Source of the DNA: Mallotus nudiflorus
Taxonomy: Eukaryota > Streptophyta > Magnoliopsida > Malpighiales > Euphorbiaceae
Reading direction: 5' to 3'
Length of the DNA: 64,000 nt
Assembly: GCA_947683625.1 (NCBI GenBank)
Contig: CANTUR010000169.1
Coordinates: forward strand, 682,001 to 746,000
How positions within the stretch are numbered: the stretch's first letter is position 1; every line of letters starts with the position of its first letter. The position numbers were made by a program, and so were the translations under genes. Positions 45,110 to 57,114 of the stretch are shown here, one piece after another. Under the pieces are notes generated by a model. The model saw only the letters and a list, made by a program, of their open reading frames with translations, did no database searches and was not told the origin of the DNA.

Positions 45110-45313
45110 CTAGTGTGTAGGCTCCTTGTCCTGTAGCTCTCTCTGTCTACTATGACATGTCGCTCCTTTAGGTCTACCTTCACTACTACACTTAGCTGGC
45201 AGCTTAAGGTGTAAAGTCTCATCCTGGTAAGACTCCCTTCTCGACCTCATCAACTGGGGAAGCGACTCACGCTCATCACTTTTTAAAAAAAAGAAATAAA
45301 ACACATAATACAT
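45110..45313 (-). pseudogene. Element B gag N-terminus remnant
   Basis: The minus strand shows 'SSEGRPKGATCHSRQRELQD', matching the 'RGRPRGAAGYCRQRELQDEE' segment at the gag start of the C element and the like segment in A. It ends in a stop right after. Confidence 0.65.
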
Positions 45314-45460
45314 ACAATTCAGGCAACAACAGACATCCTAATGGTTATGTAGAAATCTATAAGTAAAGAAAACCTTTAAAGGACATAATTAAACCTAATT
45401 TTTTATAGTAGTCTCAAAGAAAAATTAACTCTACTATCTTAGGTCCACAATACTAAACCT

Positions 45461-45474
45461 AGGCTTTGATACCA
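45461..45474 (-). other. Primer binding site of element B (initiator-Met tRNA)
   Basis: Minus strand TGGTATCAAAGCCT, four bases from the LTR; one mismatch (A for G) to the initiator-Met complement. Confidence 0.75.
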
Positions 45475-45478
45475 ACTT

Positions 45479-46424
45479 TGTTACAACCTAAACTTGGAAG
45501 TCATGACCGGTGCTAGGAAACGAGAATTCACAAGAATTTCGGAACCTGTAGCAAGCCTTAAAATAAAAACTCATGCTAAACATACTATAAAAATACCTTA
45601 GAATAAAACTTTTTAATGCATAATCAATATCTTTCATAAATAAAAACATTATATTGGAACTTTATACATAATATCAAATTAAGATCTTTTATAATACTCT
45701 AGATCAATAGTACAACTTATAACATTAAGACATACTAAAACCAAAGTATGCTACTATTGCAATGTTTAATAATACAAAGAGATAAAAGTTTAAAGTTTAC
45801 ATAAATCAGCCAGGAAAAAAAGAACCTGACGAAGAGGGAATCTAGGAGAGTTCTGAAAAGAAGAATCCTAAAAAAATAATTAAAGGGGATCAGACCTCAT
45901 TGACTGAATCATTGTTATATATATACATGTAACATAATGCACGTACACACAAGCATCAATAATAATATTTGTATATTTATATTTACATAATGCATACACG
46001 CAGTTCATATAAATACTAAAAAACATTAGTCACATTTTATTTTATTGAAGGATCGAAGCAAAACCCTAAAATTTTTTGTAACTTCAATCACTAAACCTCA
46101 CTAACAATAGGCTCACTTAAATCCAAAAATATTTCCCTTCTCAAATTTGATAGTGGATTGGCCTCGAGACATGGAGTCAATTAAGCTTCTACAGCCACTC
46201 CACTTTCTATTCACAATCTTAATAATCAAATCTTTATCATAACTCAAATCAATATATCATAACTTAGCATCTAACATACTATTGCACAATAATCTTAGTG
46301 TGGCCCACTAGGTGGCATGCTCTACGGCTATACTCCAAAACATCATTTCATAAATAAAATAATGAAATTCATATTAAACTATGGCAGCATCCATTAATAT
46401 AAATTAATATTCACACACACACAC

Positions 46425-46462
<38 letters not shown>

Positions 46463-48265
46463 CACATATATGTGCATATATAATAATGATAATAATAATT
46501 AATAAATAAATAAAATTTGACGCAAACTAATATATTAAATTCATATCATCAAAATATGGATGCTAACAATGATCTCTATATGCTATGTATACATATAATA
46601 ATAACTCATAGTTCTACTGTGCTTCTCTACTCTTGTTTGGCTAGTCCGATCCAGTAGGCCTAGCCCGCAGTGCAACTAAAATGAAAAAATAATAACAATA
46701 AATAATGAGAAATAATTTCCTAATTTATACTTTCAAGATTTCCAAAGAACAACTTGATCTAAAACTCAAAACTTATGACCGACCCTGATGTCAAGTTATA
46801 CGAGAAATCTATCGAAAATTTAGCAGAGTCTCCTTTGTAACACGGACATCATTCTACAAAAGTAGAGTCAATCTTGTATGCAAATATACTTTAAAATATC
46901 CACAAAGTTCAACTTATTGGGTTAGGCCTTCGAACTACAATTATTGCCCAACCGAGAATTAACACAATCCACTATTAATAAAATAATATAAATTCCAATT
47001 ATTCACATAAAATCATAAAAATTCATTTAAATATCGCAAATCAATTTATTTACATAATAAAAGTATAAAAGATATTTATTTCCAAAATAAATAATAAAAT
47101 TCTAATTTGTAATTAAATTATATTTATAAAATTCATTCTTCTAATTTTGCAATTAAATAGCATTAATTACAATTAGTTATTTAAATTGCTAAAATATATA
47201 ATGAAAATAATCAAAAACTTATTTAAACTTAAAAATAATAAATAAACTTATTATTCATATATTTTTTCAAAAATTACTAAAAATTAGCTAAAAAATAGGA
47301 AATAAATTATAAAAACTATTTTAATGCTATTTATTACTCAAATTCTGTCAAAAACATAATAATAATTTCAACTAATATATAAATATTATTAATTTATACT
47401 AATTTTTTCAAAAATTCATTTTTCACATAAACATTCAAAAATTCATAATAAAAATTCTACACATAATTTCATAAGACTTCCTTAACAAAGTTTTCTCTAT
47501 ATAGTTAGTAGAATTTTTTTTAAAAAATTTTAACCCAGGATTGTCTGAAATAATGACGTGAACAATAGCAGATGCTCAAAAAATTAAATAAAAATCATAT
47601 TAAGTAATATCACAACCTCAATTTCAATAATATACTACCAAATAAACCTAATAAAATAGAATTCAAGCTCAACTTCACAAATTAATCAAAATTAACATAA
47701 AATAATTTTATAAAATTGGAGTCATTACCAGAGTTACCTGGACAAATTGATTGGGAGGAAATGAAGCCCACTATAGGACAAAGAGAACAAGTTATCAAGC
47801 TTGGTCTGACGTGGCCAGAAATGTCACCGGCAAGCCCAAGAGCAATCTGACACTATGCTAAACCAAGAAGAAAAAAAGAAAGGGAGGGAAGTGGTGGCGT
47901 CGCTAGGGAGAGGAGGGGCGGTTATTACTGCTGTTGCCAACGGCGCTAATAGGTGAAGGTGGCATGGTTGTGGTGTTGGTGGGGAAAGAAGGAAAGGGAG
48001 AAAGAAGAAGAAGAAGTGGCTACTGCCACTTTTTTCTTTTTCTTAATAATAAAGTAGATATTATTTTTCCACCAAACTCCACTTTAAATCTCCACCACAA
48101 TTTATTTTAATAATAAACCATATAATATTTTAAAAACTAATATTATTAAAACATATAAAAAAATTTATTAAATTATACAAATAATAATTTCATAAAATAA
48201 AATAATAATAATAAACACTAAATCCAAAATTTAATTTAACACTTAATTAAAAATGGGTTATAACA
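45479..48265 (-). repeat. Element B 5' LTR
   Basis: 2.8 kb; starts TGTTACAACC and ends GGGTTATAACA. Contains a CA/TA microsatellite at about 46413-46457, the inverted-repeat block (46785-46870) and the purine-rich patch (47870-48025). The most complete family-B LTR in the window. Confidence 0.82.
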
Positions 48266-49560
48266 ATATTATATCATAATAAAATATTGTTAAAAATATT
48301 TGAGTACACAGCCACTGTTAACTCAACATAACATACTACAACATGTATATACTATTACTATAGCATCTAATAAGTATAAAGGAATTGATAGTTTAAAATT
48401 TACATAAATCAAAAGGTGAAGAAAGGGTCCGGCGAAGTGAAAAACTGGGAGAGGTTTGTTGAAAGGAATTCTAAAAAAAATAACTGAGGGGGATAAAACC
48501 TCACTGAGTAAATTATTACTATATATATGTATGCAACCTATGCATACAAGCAACCAAGCATCAATATAATGTTTATATGTTTATGTTTATATTTATATCT
48601 ATTTAATTTATACACGTATTTTCATGCAAATGCTCAAAAGCAATTTTCATATCAATGCAATAAGTGAAAAATAAGTGGAGGATCGGAGTAGAACTTTAAG
48701 AATTCCATAACCTAAATTGCCATATCTCACTAATGAATAGAATTTTTTGAATCCAAAAATATTTTCCTTTTCCAATTTGGCAGTGGACTGACCCTGAGAT
48801 AAAAAAAGATCAACCGAGCTACCGCAGTCCCCTACTGACATGACTAGCCCCGAGACACTATAGGTCAACCAAGCTCTCATAGCCACACTACTCTCTATCC
48901 ACAAATCTCAATAATCATTTATCCATAACTTAGACCATGTAATCTCATATCAATCAACACATCATAACCTAGTAACTAGTGTATTGTTGTGCAACAATCT
49001 TAGTGTAGCCCACTAGATAGCACGTTTTACAGCTATCCTCTAAAACATTATATCAAAAATAAAATGATAAAATCATCTTAAAACATACACAACATCCAAT
49101 AATCACAATTAAAATTCACCTTTATATAGATGAAAAAATATATATAATAATAATAATAATTAACATTTAATGAAACATAGCATAATAAAATTCATATTTA
49201 TTCAAAATATGGATGTCAATAATATTTTCTACATGCAATGAACATATATAATAATAACACACAAGTAGAATGCACTCCTTGAGTGGCCCTGACCTGAAGG
49301 CCTCTCTCTTGGTGTGGCTATAGGAAAATAATAAAAATAATTAGGATTAAAAATCCTAACATTAAAATTCTAGATTTCTAAGGAAAAACTCAATCTTGGA
49401 CATGACTCTAATAAAACTCAAAACTCATCACAAACCTTATGTTATATTTTACGAGAAATCTACCAAAATTTTGGTAGAGTCTCCTCCGTAAAACGGATAT
49501 CTCTCTACTAAAAGTGGAGCTATTCCTACATAAAACTACACTTCAATACTACCCATAGAT
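48266..49560 (-). repeat. B' LTR, second copy, truncated by element D
   Basis: Matches 1666-2620 and 13669-13990 in one piece. It starts about 150 bases into the LTR directly after the B LTR end and stops in mid-sequence at 49560, where element D begins. Contains the perfect 20-base palindrome at 49459-49478 within the inverted-repeat block. Confidence 0.75.
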
Positions 49561-51003
49561 TGTCACACCCGGAACTGAAAGGCACATGACCAACACTAAA
49601 GAATGAGAATACTTAAAGCACTCAAAACCCATAGTAAGCCTTAAACAAATTTTCGCGAAAAAGAAATAAAACACTTAATAATAAAACCATTACTCGACAA
49701 TAAAATTATAATAAGTTCACTAAACCAAATACATAAATAAAATATTCTTCAATACAATATTTCAAGTCAAATAAAATAAAAATATAAATAATATAAGTTC
49801 TTTGGTATCTACTGCAGTATCTAGAATTTAGTTGTACATTACATATCAAATAGACTTACACAGTAAAATCAGAGAAGAAGGACGAGTCTCAAACTCTCAA
49901 ACTCCTGAAAAAAAAATCGAGGGGAGTTAAATCTTACTGAGTATGATAATAAAAAGACTTGTATGGTTTTAAAAAAAATTGTTATGTAAAATAAAATAAT
50001 AATAATATTATTATTAAAATTAAAGTATTTAAAATTTATTTCCAAATCATCAAATAATAAATATGAAGAATTTACAATAAAACTTCTTTAAAACAAAATA
50101 TCCTTAATTTAATAATTTATAAATGAAAAATCTTAGTAGAACCCTATTCCATAAAGTCTAATAGTCACTTGGCTCACTTAACCATAAGGCTATTGGTCCC
50201 TGAGAGCTAAGCATCCATCGAGGCACCAGCCACAGTCATTCACTTAGTCCAATATTTTTACTGGCGGTCCCCAAGAGCTAAGGCATTAATCGAGGAACCC
50301 ATCCCAATATTCAATCATAACATTTCCAATAATCACTGGCAATCTGCGAGAGCTATGACATCCACCAAGTTACTCGTCCTAGTTAACCAATTATAAAAAT
50401 TTGGATCAATCTCTCAATATCTACCATCATGCACACAGTCTTGATGAAACCCATCAGGTAGCTCGTTCAACCAATATTTTTCAAAACTATTATATAACAA
50501 AAAATGTAGCACAATATAAGAAGCTATAATTTATAAATTAAATAACATAAAATAGAACAAAATAATCATAATGCTAGGCATAGTCTAAAACAACATAACT
50601 TAAATTTCATCTAAGCATTACTATATTAAATTTTATGAAATCACTATGTGCAGTAAACACACACACAGAGTTCAATTTATTAACTTATTGTTGAAGCAAG
50701 CTGGCCAACGATTTTGCGTCCACCTAAAATGCAGTTCTCGCTCCGGTATCCTCTAAAAATAAAAAATAATATTACTCAAAATAAGCTTATGCTAATAATT
50801 TCAAAAAATATTTAAAATTACTATTCCCAAAAATTAATAAAATTAAGAAACTCGAAAAAGACTTTGAAAATATCCTAACGAAGACTTGATTTATGAACTG
50901 ATCCTAAAACAACATAACGATTTAAGGGAAAAACACACCGATGTCATGTTTTACAAGAAATCTATCAAAATTTTGGCAGAATTTCCTCTGTAAAATAGAC
51001 ATC
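49561..51003 (-). repeat. Element D 3' LTR, first part
   Basis: LTR with its own version of the repeated motif (three copies of a 'gagagctaag-catc-atcgagg' type unit at about 50195-50380). It is broken at 51003 exactly inside the conserved inverted-repeat block ('gtaaaatagacatc'). Confidence 0.8.
50999..51003. repeat. Left target-site duplication of element C
   Basis: ACATC, identical to 60114-60118. Confidence 0.92.
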
Positions 51004-51279
51004 TGTAATAACCCGAGTTTTTAAATATTTTTATATTGTATCGGGATATGTAGTATTAATAAATTTTTAATATATATTTGATTATTTAATTATTTTGTTA
51101 ATAATTAATGTTATTTTAAGTTTATTTAAAGTTTTCTACGTGAAAATTTTTTCGAAACCTATTATTTTGGAAAATAATATTTTATTGATTAATGTTGTTT
51201 TATTTTATCAAATTTTATGGTTTTAATGTGTATAAATATATTATTATTTAATTAAATTATTAAAGTTAAAGTTTTAATA

Positions 51280-51300
51280 TATATATATATATATATAAAA
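51280..51300 (+). promoter_or_regulatory. TATA region of the C LTR
   Basis: A run of TA ending TATATAAAATAAA, followed 15-40 bases later by a pyrimidine tract (CTCATCTCCCTCACCC) fit for transcription start. The same arrangement is kept in the 3' LTR (57150-57200). Confidence 0.5.
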
Positions 51301-51452
51301 TAAAAAAAATAAAACACTCATCTCCCTCACCCTCACCCCCTCCCACCATCTGCAATGCCGATCAGAGGCCGTCATAGTGCCTCCCGACGTGTCACCATCT
51401 CCTCTAGCAGCTCCGCCACCTTCCACCATCCTCTCTGGAGCTGGTTGCACCT

Positions 51453-51665
51453 GTGGAAGTCGGAATTTGCAGAAACTTCACCCACCTCCGTTCAAGCCAA
51501 TTCCGGCCACCAAATTTGACACCGCCAGTCTTCTTCCCTTCCTTGAGCATCAGTGAGTGTGTCTCTAAGTTTGGTTTCACTTGGTTTGGCCTAGATTTTA
51601 GTGGTGAGCTTGATTTCAATTTCAGCCATATTTGTTTCTCTATTTTTTTGAACTTTGATTTTTGA
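51453..51665 (+). other. Small open frame kept in the C LTRs
   Basis: 70 codons downstream of the likely start site, with 'ICRNFTHLRSS', 'PPNLTPPVFFPSLS' and 'GELDFNFSH'. The 3' LTR (57340-57546) keeps the same frame with substitutions, and the solo LTR (minus, 40446-40700) keeps a related 'LTPPVSFFSLSSGEC'. Probably leader sequence; coding use is unproven. Confidence 0.3.
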
Positions 51666-53589
51666 TATTCAAGCTTAATTCCTTCACAAAAGTTGATTCT
51701 ACTAGCTTAATCTACATCCTAGAATTTTTCTGGAATATTTGGAATTTATTTTTATTTTTGTGAATTTTTGATTATTTTATTATTATTTTCTAATTTTCGT
51801 AAATTAATTAAATAAATTGTGAAATTGTGATTTTTAGTGTTTATGGTGGTTGAGAATAATTATAGAATTTAATTTATAATTTTTGTGATTATTGTGAAAT
51901 TATTATAATTTTATATATTTTATGTGAATTTTGGAACTTTAGGTTAAATATGTATTTTGTTAAAATTAATTGGTTAATTGAGTATAATTATTGATTTTAT
52001 TAAATTATATGTTGATAAAATAATTTTAGAGTAATTATATAATTTTTATTGAATTTTTGAGTAATTATAGTATATTATGTGAATTTTTATATACTAGGGG
52101 TATTTTGGTAATTTGGTAGTCATTTTAGTTAAATATTAAGTTTAATTGGTTTTAATAATTAGTTGAGGTATAAAAATGATTTTTACAAATTATTTACTAT
52201 TTTTAACTAATTAAAACTATTTTTTGAAAGTTATTTTCAAATTATATATAATATACTATTTTTGCAAATTAATGGGTTTTTAGTAATTTTTAATATTTTT
52301 TTGGACTAATTAAGTAATTTGGATTTATAAAATGAATTTTCATTAATATTTGTGAATTTATTGAGAATTATCAATTTTTAATAATATTATATTAATATTA
52401 GGATTTTTAAGTAATTATCGGTAATATAATTATTTTTAATGTTTAAATATGTAGATTTCTATATTTTGGTATAAAAAGGGTATTTTTGGTATTTATGGAA
52501 TTTAAATATATTTTGTGTATATCTTATGAATTGTGAACCTCGGTTGGTGTAAATTGCAGATTGAGGTCCGACCGAGGGGTTATGTGGATATTCTATATTC
52601 GAACTGTATTTTTTTGCAGGACCGGCTCTACTTTTTAAGTAGAGAAATGTCTATTTTATAGAGGAGGTTATGCCAAATTTTCGGTAGAATTCTCATAAAA
52701 CATGACATCAGGTCTGATTCTATATCTGTATGTGTCTAGAATTTCAGATTTAGTCTCTAGAAGTTAAGTTAGAATCATTCTGATTTTTGTATTGTGATTG
52801 ATTGTTAGTTGCATCGAGATCGAGGCCTAGGGGACCAGGCTTGTCAAACCCGTCTCGTGGAGCGCACAACTATGAGTTATTATTTTATATATGCATGTAT
52901 TTAGGTTGCATGTTTTAGAAATATATATTTTAATTGCATGATTTATGCATAAATTGTTTTAATAAATTATTAGTATATTTTAGGTATATTTTTGGTATAC
53001 TTTGATGTAAATGCATGTTTTACTCTTGATTTATACCCAAATTGTTTTAAGTACATATATGGCTTATTTTATAATTGAACTGAATTTATATGACATATAT
53101 ATACTCGAAATATACTTAGTTTATTTTTGGTATATTTCTAGTATATATATGGTTTATATTGCCATTTAAATTAATATCATGCATTATTTATTTTATGAAT
53201 GTATGAGTTTATTTTAATGAAGGATATCAATAGAACGTGCTACCTAGTGGGCAGCATTAGGACCGAGTATGTACCGGTATGATGATAGATTATAGGTTAA
53301 ATTACTAACCTATTTATGGATTATGACTGGATTGATTTGATGTGAGATGTGATTTAAGAGTGTGATTGCTGGAGCTCGGTAGACCAAGTGTCTCGGGGCT
53401 AATCACACTGACAGTCAGACTGCTGGAGCTCGGTTGACTTAGTGTCTCAGGGAATTTATTTAAAACTAAGTGAGCCTATATGGCTAAAGTGTTGTCTATT
53501 ATTATTTGAGGTTGCGATCATTTAGGGTTCTATTTGATCCTTCATAAACATATATTTTTTTCAGTACTATATATGAAGTGACTTCTCAG

Positions 53590-53609
53590 CATCTGTGTGT
53601 ACATGTCTG

Positions 53610-53672
<63 letters not shown>
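53590..53672. repeat. (AC)n(AT)n microsatellite
   Basis: Direct reading; matched at 59526-59592 in the other C LTR. Confidence 0.9.
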
Positions 53673-53676
<4 letters not shown>

Positions 53677-54207
53677 TATATGCATATGTTTGAATATATT
53701 TGTCATATAGGAGATGCATGTATATAAATTATAATAATTCACTCAGTGAGGTATGACTCCCTTCTGTTGATTTTTTTCAGGAGAGTCTTCATCGTCAGAC
53801 GTCAGTAGCAGGCTTGTATGCCGGATTTCTTCCGCTTTAGCTTTATTGTGTAAACTGCTTACTTGAGTTTAGTTTGTATTCTAGACACTACAATAGTAGT
53901 TGTTGTACTTTAATATGTTATGAGTTGTATTTATATCTATGCATGTATGAGATTTAAATTTCAGAATGTTAAACTAAAAATTTGTACTGAAAGATTTTGT
54001 TATATATATATAAGATGGATTTTATGTTATTTAAAATGAGTTGAGGAATTATTATTTTTATATGTGAGATTAAATTTCCGTTGTACAAATATTTTACCCA
54101 TTATATTATATTGCTTTTATTTTTAAGGCTTGCTATGAGTTTCAGATTCGAAAGAACTCCTATTTCTTAGCGCCGGTCATGGCCCCTATTTTGGGTCATG
54201 GCAAAGT

Positions 54208-54219
54208 TGGTATCAGAGC
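54208..54219 (+). other. Primer binding site of element C (initiator-Met tRNA)
   Basis: TGGTATCAGAGC, a perfect 12-base match to the initiator-Met tRNA complement, four bases after the LTR. Confidence 0.9.
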
Positions 54220-54378
54220 GGAGTTCTGTGTTAGGGCCTTACTTGAGTTGTGGCCCTAGTTTTCAGTGTTGTGTTTCTTTTAAAACTACTGTAGTGAATT
54301 AGGTTCGAGTATGTCTTGATGAGTATTCCTTGATTTAGTTGTCTATTTTATCTGAATCCTTCTGTTTGTCTTTTCATA

Positions 54379-55560
54379 ATGAGGAGACGAGCGCGTGTCG
54401 CGCCATTGGTTATTGAGGCTGAGGATAATGAGTCCTCTCAGGATGAGGTCTGACCTCTTGAGTCGCCAGTTAGGTGTAGAGGTTGTGGTAGAGGTAGACC
54501 TCGAGGAGCGGCAGGTTACTGTAGACAGAGAGAGTTACAAGATGAGGAGCCTATAGAGCCAGAGTTCAAGGATGTTCTTGTACCTCCAATAATTTTTCCT
54601 GTTCAGCCTGCCTATAAGCAGGGTATGTTTGACCCTGAGGCAACTTTATTCTATGCTAGAGTTGGCTGGATTGCCTTTGATAGGACTTTCGACCCTCTAG
54701 ATTTTCTATATGTGATTGAGACGAGGACTCGGACTGCTCACACTGAGTACCAGCGGATCATGATAGTTGAGCTGTCAATTGAGGGACCAGCCTTGGACTG
54801 GTTTATTTAGATGATCTAATCGTATATGTTGACAATGACTTGGGCTCAGTTCAAAGAGCGATTCATGAGGAAATTCTGCCCAGAGCCACTTCACATGAGT
54901 TATCAACTCTGGTTGATCGATATTTCTCATGGTGACAAATCTGTTGAGGATTATACTCGAGAGTTCCTCTGGCTTGGCAGATATGCAGAGGATTTGATGC
55001 AAGACCAGTACTTCACAGTCACTACATACATCACTGGATTGGGTTCTACATTTGCTGGTATGCTTACAGTAGGCCTTACTTTGGAGTTAGTGATAGAGTT
55101 AGCCAAGGAGATTGAGTTGAGGCTAGTCAGGCAAGGAGCTATGCCTGATTATTACCAGCTGGATGTTTAGTCAGGTGGATTCCAGACTACTCCGTACTCG
55201 AGTTTCCAGATTAGATCGAGTAGTCAGCAGAGGGGTCCAACCCGGCAGACTCAGAGATAGTAGCAGTGGGTACATCGAAGTAGTATACATGGCCGTGGAG
55301 GTCAGTGTAGACCATTTAGACTTGGCTCAGGTGCTTTGAGTAGCAGTAGTGGTCGTAGTTCTGGGTCAGCTACTAGTGTATGTCATACTTGCGATAAAGT
55401 CCATCAGGGATCGTGTTATATGACACAATTGACGTGTTTCAGATGAGGGAAAACAGGACATTTTGCTAGATCGTGTCCTTATTCCGGGTATCAGCAGCCG
55501 CAGATTCTGAAATTTCCTCAGCAATCGATTGCTAGTGCTTTACCCATTCCTTTTCAGTTG
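54379..55560 (+). pseudogene. Element C gag
   Basis: The ATG at 54379 starts 'MRRRARVAPLVIEAEDNESS'; then the basic 'RGCGRGRPRGAA' segment, the gag core ('MTWAQFKERFMRKFCPEPLH', 'EDYTREFLWLGRYAEDLM', 'TYITGLGSTFAGM') and a CCHC knuckle at 55435-55476 whose second Cys is a TGA stop. Other stops (54451, 54808, 54817, 55168 and a TAG pair near 55257-55262) sit where relatives have Arg or Gln codons. Confidence 0.82.
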
Positions 55561-55599
55561 CCTCTTGCCCAACATCAGAGTTCTACCTAGATTGTTCCC

Positions 55600-56285
55600 T
55601 AGTAGGGTCATGGTAGAGGTACTAGAGGAGGTGTCAGAGTTGTTGGCCAGGCTTCTATTAGCCAGCAAGGAGGTCGAGGATACGCCAGAGTCTTTCATCT
55701 CACTCAGCAAGATGCTCAGGCATCTAATGAAGTTGTGGCAGGTATTATTTCTGTCTGTTACATGGATGCATCCAGCTGCCATACATTCATTTTTTTCTCC
55801 TGTTTTTACTTCTAAGTCTTGTTGGCAAGCTTCGAGAAGGCTTTTCCTTTGTCTGTCGTTACTCCTCTAAGTGATTCTTTAGACACCAATATTGTTCTTT
55901 CTGGTTGTCCAGTTCTTATCGGAGGTAGAGAATTATCTGCTGATTTGATTTTGTTGAATGTGAAGGAGTTTAACGTTATTCTGGGTATGGATTGGTTATC
56001 TCAGCACTATGCCATGGTAGATTATTGGAGTAAAGAGGTGACTTTCAGAATTCTTGGTGAAGAAGAATTTAAGTTTGTGGGTGATAGGAGTTTAGCACCT
56101 CAGAATCTTATCTCTGCTATTACAGCTAGGAAGTTATTGAAGAAGGGTTATCAGGGATATTTGGCATTAGTCAGGGATACTTCAGTGGAGAAGTTGTCGC
56201 TCACAGATGTTCCTTTTGACTATGAGTTTCTTGATGTTTTTCCTTGCCAGGTTTACCACCTCACCGAGAGATTGAGTTCTGTATA
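55600..56285 (+). pseudogene. Element C protease
   Basis: Compared with element A, 14 bases are missing around 55766-55780, which removes the catalytic Asp-Ser-Gly and shifts the frame. A second 1-base loss near 55830 shifts it again. After that the frame is open to 56285: 'VILGMDWLSQHYAMVDYWSK', 'RILGEEEFKFVGDRS' and 'LVRDTSVEKLSLTDVP', the family's protease end and linker. Confidence 0.8.
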
Positions 56286-57113
56286 GATGTGGTTCCAAGA
56301 ACTACCCCTATATCTATGCCACCTTACAGAATGGCTCCTGCAGAGTTGAAAGAGTTAAAGGAGATGTTGCAAGAGTTGCTAGATAAGGGTTTTATTAGAC
56401 CCAGTGTTTCTCCTTAGGGTGCACCAGTCCTATTTATGAAGAAGAAGAATGGTACCATGAGACTGTGCATTAACTACAGAGAGCTTAACAAGGTGATAAT
56501 GAAGAACAAGTATCCTCTCCTGAGGATAGATGACTTATTTGATCAGCTATAGGGTGCACAGTTCTTTTCTAAGATTGATATGAGGTCGGGTTATCATCAA
56601 TTGTGGATCAGTGAAGCCGATGTTCCTAAAATGGCATTCCACACTTAATATGGCCATTATGAGTTTCTAGTGATGTCTTTTGGCTTGACTAACGCACTAG
56701 TAGTTTTTATGGATATGATGAATAGGGTATTCAGACCATGTGTGGATCAGTTTGTGGTAGTCTTCATCGATGATATATTGGTGTATTCAGGGAGTATGGA
56801 AGAATATGTATATCACTTGAGGACTGTACTGCAGACACTGAGAGAACATCAGCTTTATGCTAAATTCTTGAAGTGTAAGTGTTACTTTTCTTAGACACAT
56901 GGTGTCTAAAGAAGGTATCAAGGTTGATCCATAGAAGATTGAAGCAGTGTCTGAGTGGCCTAGACCGACTTCAGTTACTAAAATTCATAGTTTTCTGGGT
57001 TTAGCCAGGTACTATAGGAGATTTGTACAGGATTTTTCTAGAATTGCAACTCCTATGACTCGCTTGACTCAGAAGAATGTAAGATTTGAGTGGTCAGAAG
57101 CTTGTGAGAACAG
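56286..57113 (+). pseudogene. Element C reverse transcriptase, cut after the thumb region
   Basis: 'APVLFMKKKNGTMRLCINYR', 'AQFFSKIDMRSGYHQLW', 'YGHYEFLVMSFGLTNA', the catalytic 'FVVVFIDDILVYSGSMEE' (both Asp kept) and 'IHSFLGLARYYRRFVQDFSR' are visible. Stops (56416, 56550, 56647, 56893 and 56932) sit at expected Trp or Gln positions. The domain ends at 'FEWSEACENS', after which LTR sequence begins, so RNase H and everything downstream is deleted. Confidence 0.82.
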
Positions 57114-57114
57114 T

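Larger units (their letters stand above)
36467..48265 (-). mobile_element. Element B: rearranged Ty3/gypsy element containing a C solo LTR
   Basis: Two family-B LTRs bracket 41781-45478. The right LTR (45479-48265) has the initiator-Met primer site on its inner side and the left one (36467-38095 plus 41318-41780) has a purine tract, so the element reads on the minus strand. The left LTR lacks about 700 bases present in the right one (junction near 37053) and holds a family-C solo LTR. The internal region is only 3.7 kb and its gag, protease and integrase scraps are partly out of order. No matching target duplication (AAAAT against ATATT). Confidence 0.75.
51004..54203 (+). repeat. Element C 5' LTR
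   Basis: 3.2 kb; starts TGTAATAACCC and ends GGGTCATGGCA. Contains a likely promoter (about 51280-51330), the inverted-repeat block (52640-52715), the duplicated 'gagctcggt-gacc-agtgtctcgggg' motif (53365-53455) and an AC/AT microsatellite (53590-53672). Confidence 0.92.

Noticed and set aside
36462..48270. Target-site duplication for element B
   Set aside because: The flanks AAAAT and ATATT differ at two of five bases; not convincing.
53590..53742. 66-codon minus-strand frame with repeated Tyr-Ile
   Set aside because: Translation of an AT microsatellite.
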